7,380 bases of DNA from X23 sp050251575. GTDB taxonomy: Bacteria > Bacillota > Clostridia > SK-Y3. The stretch is taken from positions 1 to 7,380 of the forward strand of contig JBFWMP010000134.1 in assembly GCA_050251575.1 (NCBI GenBank), given 5' to 3'. Below, in pieces: positions 1 to 5,168 of this stretch. The translations under genes and the position numbers were made by a program. Below the pieces are notes generated by a model. It saw nothing but the letters and a program-made list of their open reading frames with translations. It did not search any database and had not been told where the DNA came from. Each line of letters opens with the position of its first letter. Position 1 is the stretch's first letter.

Positions 1-156
1 CTAGAGATTAACGGGATAATGAGCTGGGGTTACAAAGTGATTCTGGCAACAATAACAATTAATTTGACACCAATATGTACAGAGAAAGAGAACGGACATT
101 TTAAGTATGGAACAGATGTGTCCGTTTTTGAACAATTGCAGATGTCAGAATATTGA
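1..156 (+). CDS. possible 3' end of an upstream reading frame (uncertain)
   Basis: Frame 1 is open from the window edge to a TGA at 154-156, giving about 51 codons. The translated tail ends in YGTDVSVFEQLQMSEY. I do not recognise a family. It could be the C-terminus of a gene that starts outside the window, ending 31 bp before the next gene. Against this, an inverted repeat with a T run (91-129) lies inside the frame, which is unusual for coding DNA but normal for a terminator. If the hairpin is a real terminator, this frame is chance. No promoter with both boxes was found in this stretch. Confidence 0.2.
   Translation, partial: LEINGIMSWGYKVILATITINLTPICTEKENGHFKYGTDVSVFEQLQMSEY
91..129 (+). 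terminator. terminator-like hairpin upstream of the SIR2-like gene
   Basis: AACGGACA (91-98) is the exact inverted complement of TGTCCGTT (119-126), and a T run follows to 129. The 8-bp stem has a 20-nt loop, longer than in a typical intrinsic terminator. It sits 59 bp before the chosen start of the next gene, so it may end an upstream transcript or act as an attenuator in the leader. Its presence argues against the in-frame ATG at 107, which lies in the loop, as the translation start. Confidence 0.45.
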
Positions 157-187
157 TGAAATAGTAGAGGTGTGGGAGGTGAGTCAT

Positions 188-1309
188 ATGGAATATTTAC
201 TTGTAGGAAATGGAATCAACGTTGAGTTTGGTGGAAAAGAATATTTGAACCCGGCAATTATAAATAGATTAGTTACAAACTTACAAACTAAAAGCTATTC
301 AAATACTTTTGCTGATTCCATAAGTAATGATGAATTATTAAGTGTTGTTATTGGTTTACATGGGGAGCTTAAAAACATTCTAAAGGGAAGGCATGATACT
401 TACTGCAAGGATAAGGATGAACTGGCTGTTCTTAATCGTTTTAAAGTGCAGTATAATAAGGGCACTAAAATTCACGAGATTGGGATGGAAGATTTCTTCT
501 TTATTTTAAAACTATTTCATTACAAGTACAATGATCCTGAAGAAATGATGAAGGATACATTCCATGGATTATCTTGGATACTATTAGATTCAATCTATAA
601 TGAAGGTAAGATTCAAGAGATTCACCGATCTATTGAGCAAAGTAAAGTAGAATTGCTACGAAGTAAAATTGAAATATTCGAAGAAATTTACACTGTGAAT
701 TATGATTGCAATTTAGAAGAAATAGCCAATAGAAAAGTCCATTATCTGCATGGTGATTTTAAAACCCTATTAGATCAGTACAACCCAAACACATATATGG
801 GAAAGATGATGGAAGAAATACGTGGGCAGGTCAATCCAGTTACAAGTGAGAATTCACATATATATTGCAATGCAACATTGGGCTTTAATGGATATAACAA
901 AGAGTATATTATGAGCATTTTCCGAAATTCCGAATATGGTATTGAACAGTTGAAATCAAAAATCAAATCTGGATTAACAATACAAGAGAAGATAAAAATT
1001 TTGTTAATGAAGAACTCTGATGATCCAAAACAAATATATGCATACGATATGATGAAAACAATTGAAAAGTATCCATACTTGAGTCATCATATTTATCCTA
1101 GTGACAAATTTGAGCAGATAGCTGGATCAATTACTATAGTAGGAATGTCTCCAAATAATGATGAGCATATATGGAATAGTATCTTATCAAATGAGAAAAT
1201 TGATGCTATTACTTTCTATTATAAAAGCAAACCAAGTAAATTATGGATAGATGAGATATCTAAAGTTAAAAGAATCAATGCTAAACCAGTAGAAGAGTTC
1301 TGGAACTAA
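188..1309 (+). CDS. SIR2/AbiH-like protein, putative anti-phage NADase-type effector
   Basis: This 373-residue protein resembles the SIR2-like/AbiH group of abortive-infection proteins, several of which deplete NAD when phage infects. The N-terminus carries a Rossmann-type nucleotide loop, LLVGNGIN (residues 4-11). TVNYD (169-173) and HYLHGDF (185-191) follow; in SIR2-like defence proteins the Asn of the NYD motif and the His of the LHG motif are catalytic, so N171 and H188 are the candidates. A late strand-turn, ITIVGMSPNNDEHIW (315-329), matches the closing VG-S-x-D segment of the same fold. No signal peptide or membrane segment is seen, so it is probably cytoplasmic. The ATG at 188 is preferred over in-frame ATG 107 because GGGAGGTGA (174-182) precedes it at good spacing and the upstream part overlaps a hairpin. 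The gene looks intact. It is followed after 20 bp by the next gene. The fold call is from motifs only; NADase activity is inferred. Confidence 0.6.
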   Translation: MEYLLVGNGINVEFGGKEYLNPAIINRLVTNLQTKSYSNTFADSISNDELLSVVIGLHGELKNILKGRHDTYCKDKDELAVLNRFKVQYNKGTKIHEIGMEDFFFILKLFHYKYNDPEEMMKDTFHGLSWILLDSIYNEGKIQEIHRSIEQSKVELLRSKIEIFEEIYTVNYDCNLEEIANRKVHYLHGDFKTLLDQYNPNTYMGKMMEEIRGQVNPVTSENSHIYCNATLGFNGYNKEYIMSIFRNSEYGIEQLKSKIKSGLTIQEKIKILLMKNSDDPKQIYAYDMMKTIEKYPYLSHHIYPSDKFEQIAGSITIVGMSPNNDEHIWNSILSNEKIDAITFYYKSKPSKLWIDEISKVKRINAKPVEEFWN

Positions 1310-1329
1310 AGTAAAGGAGGCCTCCAGTC

Positions 1330-1959
1330 ATGGACAAATTAACCTTCAAAGGGATTATAATTTCAATCCAACCCCGCATTCGCCTAACCAGATCCTTCGA
1401 GGAAGCCTCCCATACATATCTTGGCTACGCCATAAAGTTAGAAGGAGAGATCAGCAATGCAAACAACACAACCTTCTCCATCGGTATCGGTAAAGCTGCT
1501 CATGCTAAACATCAATTCAAAGTGAACGATGTTATTTCTGGAGAGTGCTTACCAGTACCGGATCCCGATATGGAGCCAGTTGATTATTACAAAGTCTCAA
1601 AACTTAAAGTCATATCTAATGTAGAACAGGGCAGCACATCATCTCCCTGGGAACTGGTGCCGCCGGAGTTAGAAGTTTACCGAGAAAGAGGACATTGCAG
1701 ACTGTCAGCCAGGACATATGAGACGAAGTGTAGTAGCTGCATGTGGGGAGCTAGGATGCCGGTTGAGATTATTATAGATAACTGGAACCCGAGAGGTAGG
1801 AGAATGTATAGGTTTGAGACATTCTGTTATGGCCCATTAAGTTGTAAACTGTATAAAGCCGGACCTAATCGTAAGGCAGAAGGTCAGAACAGAATGGTGT
1901 ACATAGAGGAAGATTGGGTTGATGTTCAAATGACGGAGCATAGGGATCCAGACGAATAG
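1330..1959 (+). CDS. conserved protein of unknown function, OB-like N-terminus plus cysteine cluster
   Basis: This 209-residue protein has no assigned function that I can name. The ATG at 1330 follows an excellent ribosome site (AAAGGAGG, 1313-1320). The N-terminal half (about 5-95) has the strand pattern of a small beta-barrel, with a KVNDVISGE turn (64-72) and the strand pair YYKVSKLKVIS (86-96), suggesting an OB-like nucleic-acid-binding fold. The C-terminal half holds C123, a C134-x2-C137 pair next to MWG, and a C166-x5-C172 pair in FCYGPLSC. Four or five cysteines spaced like this could hold zinc or an iron-sulphur cluster. The tail is acidic. Base composition is visibly richer in G and C than in the AT-rich gene before it, hinting at a different origin. 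I recall similar proteins of unknown function in other Firmicutes. The OB fold and metal site are inference. Confidence 0.7.
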   Translation: MDKLTFKGIIISIQPRIRLTRSFEEASHTYLGYAIKLEGEISNANNTTFSIGIGKAAHAKHQFKVNDVISGECLPVPDPDMEPVDYYKVSKLKVISNVEQGSTSSPWELVPPELEVYRERGHCRLSARTYETKCSSCMWGARMPVEIIIDNWNPRGRRMYRFETFCYGPLSCKLYKAGPNRKAEGQNRMVYIEEDWVDVQMTEHRDPDE

Positions 1960-1988
1960 GAATCAATAGAAGAAACGGAGGGATATGA

Positions 1989-3116
1989 GTGGGATTATTT
2001 GACTTTCTCAAGAAGCGAAACAACCAAAACAAACAGATTAGCAAATCAAAAAACAAGAAAGAATTCGACATCAGCTCTATGATAAGCGTTAAAACAGAGA
2101 TCATTAATACCCCACCGGAGCCTGATGTTGTTCCTGTTGAGAAGATAATCAAAGGCATAAAGCCAAATGAAGTAGGCTTATATCCACATGAAATACTTCT
2201 GCTTTCTTATGCGACAAAATACTATCTTGAAGGCAATTCTTATCCTGGATTCTGGTGGTATAAGTACGGTGTTAAAGACGTTGATAAGTGCTTGACTTCA
2301 TTAAAAGACAGAGGCTTTCTTCAAATTGGATCGTTGCGGTCAGCAATTGAAAAAGAGACTGCCGTTGTGCTAAAGGATGTATTAAGAGATAATGGATTAA
2401 AAGTCTCTGGTAAAAAGGCTGAGCTAGTTCAGCGTCTCATGGATGAAGTGTCTGAGGAGAAACTAAATACGATATTTACAAAGCGTACATACGAACTAAC
2501 TGATGCGGGTAATGAAATCCTAAAGAAAGAAGATTATATTCCTTATATTCATCGACAAGGGATTGAAGATTTGGATATCTGGTCACTGAGTGAAAAGGTT
2601 AAGCATAGAAAACCAGGACTTTCATTCAGAGATGTTATTTGGGGCTATCTGAATGAAAGAAGTATGATCCATATTCAACACGGTGATTTTGGATTATATA
2701 GAAATTGCCGCTTTTCAATGTCCAAATTTGTCAAAGAAGAAGGCAAGCTAGACAATGCTTTCGCTCTTTTATCTGAAGTTATCCGTTATGATTTAAGTGG
2801 ATTATCAAATGGCTTTAGTATGCAATTCATGGAGATCTATGCCGATGGATACTTTCCATACAAAAATTCGATTGTTACGATGGCACCAGGGATAACAAGC
2901 AGAGTTGTTGACTATCAAGAGAAGAAAGGCTTATCTGACCAAGACTTGAAAAAGAAGCTATATGATGATATGAGTAAGATAAAATTGCCATTCAGTGTAT
3001 TTACTGTTGATGAATGCGTTGAAATTGTCCTCATGGAAATACAAAAAGATGAAGAGGGTCTGGAAAAGCTTTATAATAAATCTAAGAGACGCTTCAAGAA
3101 AGAGTATGGGATCTAA
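1989..3116 (+). CDS. SAP-domain protein, probable DNA-binding
   Basis: This 375-residue protein begins MGLFDFLKK, a lysine-rich start common to many Firmicute proteins of unknown role. The GTG at 1989 is chosen because GGAGGG (1977-1982) lies six bases upstream; the nearby ATG at 1985 runs into a stop after five codons. Residues 64-111 (LYPHEILLL through DRGFL) and 166-178 (RTYELTDAGNEIL) read like the two halves of a winged-helix-like unit. Between them, residues about 127-154 form a clear SAP motif, with LRDNGLKVSGKKAELVQRL as the core. SAP motifs are short helix pairs that bind DNA, often AT-rich. The C-terminal 190 residues are not recognised. No catalytic motif is evident, so it may guide a partner to DNA. 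It sits between the cysteine-cluster protein and a nuclease with gaps of 29 and 33 bp, which suggests one transcript. Confidence 0.7.
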   Translation: MGLFDFLKKRNNQNKQISKSKNKKEFDISSMISVKTEIINTPPEPDVVPVEKIIKGIKPNEVGLYPHEILLLSYATKYYLEGNSYPGFWWYKYGVKDVDKCLTSLKDRGFLQIGSLRSAIEKETAVVLKDVLRDNGLKVSGKKAELVQRLMDEVSEEKLNTIFTKRTYELTDAGNEILKKEDYIPYIHRQGIEDLDIWSLSEKVKHRKPGLSFRDVIWGYLNERSMIHIQHGDFGLYRNCRFSMSKFVKEEGKLDNAFALLSEVIRYDLSGLSNGFSMQFMEIYADGYFPYKNSIVTMAPGITSRVVDYQEKKGLSDQDLKKKLYDDMSKIKLPFSVFTVDECVEIVLMEIQKDEEGLEKLYNKSKRRFKKEYGI

Positions 3117-3149
3117 TGATGATTAATTGAATAGGAGGTGCCGCCAGGA

Positions 3150-3929
3150 ATGATCATACCAATCAAGACAGATGCCAATATAACTGTAGATAAAATGGAC
3201 ATCACAGAGACGAGTTTCAAGTCTTTAAATCTTAAAGAATCGCATATGGAAGAGTTCATCAGGACAAACATTGAACTTCTTTTAACTGATGAATCTCTCC
3301 TAATTATCGGAAGCCAGGTCACCAATAGTGAAAAGGGTCGAAGCGACCTCACTGCTATCGATGAAAACGGAAATCTTGTTCTTATCGAGATTAAGCGTGA
3401 TGTTGAAGATATTAAGGCTAGAAAAGAAGAGTTAGAGTTTCAGGCCATCCGTTATGCAGCAGGCTATGCAAAGATCAAAACACCTGAAGAACTGGTGGAA
3501 AAGATATTTGCCCCATATGTTACGAGATATGCACATGAATTTGACCTTGGTGGTCTGACACCTCACGAAAAGGCTATGAGGATCCTTGAGTCTTTCCTGG
3601 AAAAGAACAATGCCATGAAGACCTTTAATAAGAAGCAGAGAATCATTTTGATTGCTTCGTCATTCGACCGTCAAACCGAATCGGCAGTGGCTTGGCTCAT
3701 TGCCAATCATGTAGATATCAGCTGCTTTACTTTGAAGCCTCTAAAGGTTGGCGGAGGATTGTTCTTAGAGATAAACAGATTACTCCCACCACAGCTGCTT
3801 GATGATTTCTATGTTGAAATAAGTGAGAAGAAGACTGCTGAGGTTAGGACAGAAGGAGCTACCCGTATTACTAGAACCTATCTACCAAGAATGGATAAGC
3901 TGTTTGACTGCTTACACCACTGCCATTAA
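3150..3929 (+). pseudogene. NucS/DUF91-like PD-(D/E)XK endonuclease, 3'-truncated
   Basis: The remaining 259 residues carry a PD-(D/E)XK nuclease core: a helix with E34/E35, then GRSDLTAID with D66, a strand ending LIEIKRD with E80 and K82, and a later EFQAIRYAA helix with the Q-x3-Y pair (Q98, Y102). This matches the DUF91/NucS-like family, which cuts DNA. The ATG at 3150 is preferred over the GTG at 3138, because that GTG overlaps the AGGAGG ribosome site (3133-3138). Homologues as I recall them run on after RTYLPRMDKLF for about another 70-100 residues, a RAMA-like region. Here the frame changes abruptly at about 3906-3910 into CLHHCH and a stop, and transposase-like sequence follows. The catalytic core is complete but the C-terminal part is lost, so I call it a broken gene. 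It could still make a shortened protein. Confidence 0.65.
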
Positions 3930-4005
3930 ACCAAATCGCTCTTTACCACGCAAGCAATCATCAATAAAATATCGCAAACGCACAGTGACAAAATCGGTGT
4001 TGTAA
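3906..4005 (+). pseudogene. transposase C-terminal remnant (probably IS4-like)
   Basis: In the frame one base after that of the nuclease, the sequence reads LTAYTTAIKPNRSLPRKQSS and continues to a basic tail ending TVTKSVL and a TAA at 4003-4005. The KPNRSLPR type of lysine/arginine-rich ending is typical of DDE transposases of the IS4 group. Only about 33 codons remain. This remnant is fused directly to the nuclease gene and explains its truncation: an insertion followed by deletion of most of the element. The family assignment rests on the tail motif alone. Confidence 0.4.
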
Positions 4006-4229
4006 TACTTTTACAAATTAACTTGCGAGCATTGGGGCCGGTCATCTGCATAAAAAGCATATCAACCAATGGCTTAATTTTATCATCTACAACTATGAAA
4101 GTGATCAGCCATTGGAAAAGAAAATTTGGAGAAGCTCTGGTTTTAATATTAATCTTTTCAAATGTAAGATCTGTGGTATAATAAAAGGGTAAAGATGTGC
4201 ATTTTAGATTAACAAAAGAGGATGATTAA
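4006..4229 (+). other. junction region with an unidentified coding remnant
   Basis: This stretch lies between the transposase tail and the DUF4160 gene. One + frame is open from 4022 to a TAA at 4190-4192 but has no usable start. From 4049 it reads HKKHINQWLNFIIYNYE and ends with KCKICGIIKG, a C-x2-C pair. It looks like a piece of a gene cut off by rearrangement, but I do not recognise the family. The first part (about 4006-4045) may be the terminal sequence of the broken insertion element. The promoter of the next gene pair overlaps the 3' part of the remnant. Confidence 0.3.
4155..4182 (+). promoter_or_regulatory. extended -10 promoter for the DUF4160-DUF2442 pair
   Basis: A perfect TATAAT (4177-4182) is preceded by TGG (4174-4176), an extended -10. 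TTTTCA (4155-4160) gives a four-of-six -35 box at 16-bp spacing. It lies 47 bp before the ATG at 4230, a normal leader length for a Firmicute sigma-A promoter. Confidence 0.6.
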
Positions 4230-4496
4230 ATGCCGACTATAAGTATGTTCTACGGAATAATAATTAGAATGTTTTGTGCACCTAAAGAGCATAAACCACC
4301 ACATTTTCATGCGTATTATGGGGAGTATAAAGCTATAATTGATATAAATACCTGTGAATTAAGTGAAGGAAATCTTCCCCAAAAGCAGCTTAAGCTTGTC
4401 TTAGCTTGGGCAGAATTAAGAAAGGAAGAACTATTAGCAGACTGGAAGCTTGCAATGAATAGTGAGTTGCCATTTAAGATTGAACCATTGAAATAG
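4230..4496 (+). CDS. DUF4160 domain protein, first gene of a toxin-antitoxin-like pair
   Basis: This 88-residue protein fits the DUF4160 family over its full length. It begins MPTISMFYGIIIRMF, followed by the hallmark HKPPHFHAYYGEYKA histidine segment (about 20-34), a short DI strand and a helix ending in an ELRKEELLADW motif. The ATG at 4230 follows AGAGGATG (4218-4224). DUF4160 genes are often found directly before DUF2442 genes, as here, and the pair has the size and arrangement of a type II toxin-antitoxin unit. Which partner would be toxic is not known to me, and no activity should be assumed. The gene is intact and has its own promoter, so it is expressed independently of the broken nuclease cassette upstream. 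Confidence 0.85.
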   Translation: MPTISMFYGIIIRMFCAPKEHKPPHFHAYYGEYKAIIDINTCELSEGNLPQKQLKLVLAWAELRKEELLADWKLAMNSELPFKIEPLK

Positions 4497-4509
4497 GGAG
4501 TGAGGATTG

Positions 4510-4749
4510 ATGTATTTAGCTATTATTAATGTGGAGCCTTTACAGGGCTATCAATTGCTATTAACGTTTGATAATGGAGAAAAGAGAATATTTGATATGA
4601 AGCCATATCTTGATAAAGGGATTTTTAAGGAGTTAAGAGACGAGAAAATGTTCAAATCAGTTCGAGTTAGTTTTGATAGCATTGAATGGAGTAATCAAGC
4701 AGATATTGACCCCGAACTTCTTTATGAGGATAGTAAACTATGTCAATAG
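4510..4749 (+). CDS. DUF2442 domain protein, second gene of the pair
   Basis: This 79-residue protein matches the DUF2442 family. It has an N-terminal VEPLQGYQLLLTFDNGEKR strand pair (about 8-26), DMKPYLDKGIFKELRD (29-44), and the conserved SIEWSNQADIDPELLYE ending (57-73), which in this family contacts the partner or DNA. The ATG at 4510 is chosen over the TTG at 4507 because GGGAG (4496-4500) is well spaced and ATG is the stronger codon. It begins 13 bp after the stop of the DUF4160 gene, so the two are translationally close and surely co-transcribed. The role as antitoxin-like partner is inference from pairing and size. Confidence 0.85.
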   Translation: MYLAIINVEPLQGYQLLLTFDNGEKRIFDMKPYLDKGIFKELRDEKMFKSVRVSFDSIEWSNQADIDPELLYEDSKLCQ

Positions 4750-4814
4750 CATGGCAATTCAGTAGGAGAGATATATTTTCAAAATAAAAATGAAAAAATG
4801 AAGTCACTCAAAAA
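4750..4814. other. short AT-rich spacer before the IS3 element
   Basis: This AT-rich spacer lies between the DUF2442 stop and the insertion-sequence end. It holds no gene, no clear hairpin terminator and no promoter that I can support. Confidence 0.5.
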
Positions 4815-4857
4815 TGAACTGACCTTTGTCAAGTAGACAGGTAATTTAATTAAAATG

Positions 4858-5130
4858 TTATGCACATTTGGATGCATGGTTTCGATATTCTAAAGGGGCC
4901 ATGCATTCTAATTTTTTTTGAAATCTTTTTTCGTTGTAAAATTTAATGTATTCTATTATTTTTGCCCTTAATTCCTCAAGTGTTTTAAACTTTTTTTCGT
5001 AAAATATTTCAGTTTTTAAAGTACCAAAGAAACCTTCCATTGGTCCATTATCAATACATTTTCCAACTCTAGACATACTTTGAGTCATTCCAGCTTCTTC
5101 AATCTTACCTTTAAAGACATTTCCTGTATA
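4858..5130 (-). CDS. IS3-family transposase OrfB, 3' exon (after the intron)
   Basis: Ninety codons encode the C-terminal part of a DDE (rve-fold) transposase, beginning YTGNVFKGKIEEAGMTQSMS. CIDNGPMEGFFGTLKTE (25-41) carries the final catalytic Glu of the DDE triad in its MEGFFG stretch. A YIKFYNEKRF helix and the family ending KLECMAPLEYRN precede the TAA stop at 4860-4858. The exon has no start of its own; it is the direct continuation of the 5' exon at 7380-7254. Residues match the family without gaps or frameshifts, so the only interruption is the intron. A longer open frame running up to 5220 is just intron domain V/VI read in the same frame. Confidence 0.85.
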   Translation of the reverse strand, partial: YTGNVFKGKIEEAGMTQSMSRVGKCIDNGPMEGFFGTLKTEIFYEKKFKTLEELRAKIIEYIKFYNEKRFQKKLECMAPLEYRNHASKCA

Positions 5131-5133
5131 ATC

Positions 5134-5168
5134 GACTAAAGAAAAGGGATTACTCCCTTTCCCTCGTC
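5134..5168 (-). ncRNA. group II intron domain VI with bulged branch-point A
   Basis: Read on the minus strand, GACGAGGGAAAGGGA folds back on TCCCTTTTCTTT-A-GTC around a GTAA loop. Pairing is continuous (Watson-Crick plus G-U) except for one unpaired A at 5137. This A is seven nucleotides from the intron 3' end, the expected position of the lariat branch point. The intact helix argues that the intron can still splice. Confidence 0.8.

Noticed and set aside
15..20. GATAAT as a -10 box
   Set aside because: Any -35 box would lie outside the window and nothing else supports it.
64..92. TTGACA at 64-69 as a -35 box
   Set aside because: No acceptable -10 box lies 15-19 bp downstream; the expected position is AG-rich.
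107..187. In-frame upstream start (ATG 107) adding 27 residues to the SIR2-like protein
   Set aside because: It has no ribosome site, lies in the loop of a hairpin, and the extra residues precede the natural MEYLLVGNG start, which has a strong Shine-Dalgarno site.
775..966. Minus-strand open frame of 63 codons
   Set aside because: It is antisense to the SIR2-like gene, with no ribosome site and no recognisable protein features.
1865..2158. Minus-strand open frame of 97 codons
   Set aside because: It crosses the junction of two well-supported plus-strand genes; its hydrophobic composition comes from reading lysine-rich codons backwards.
3113..3352. Minus-strand open frame of 79 codons
   Set aside because: It is a shadow of the nuclease gene, whose PD-(D/E)XK motifs are clear on the plus strand.
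4143..4152. TTAATATTAA palindrome as an operator for the DUF4160 pair
   Set aside because: It is short, made only of A and T in AT-rich DNA, and has no second copy near the promoter.
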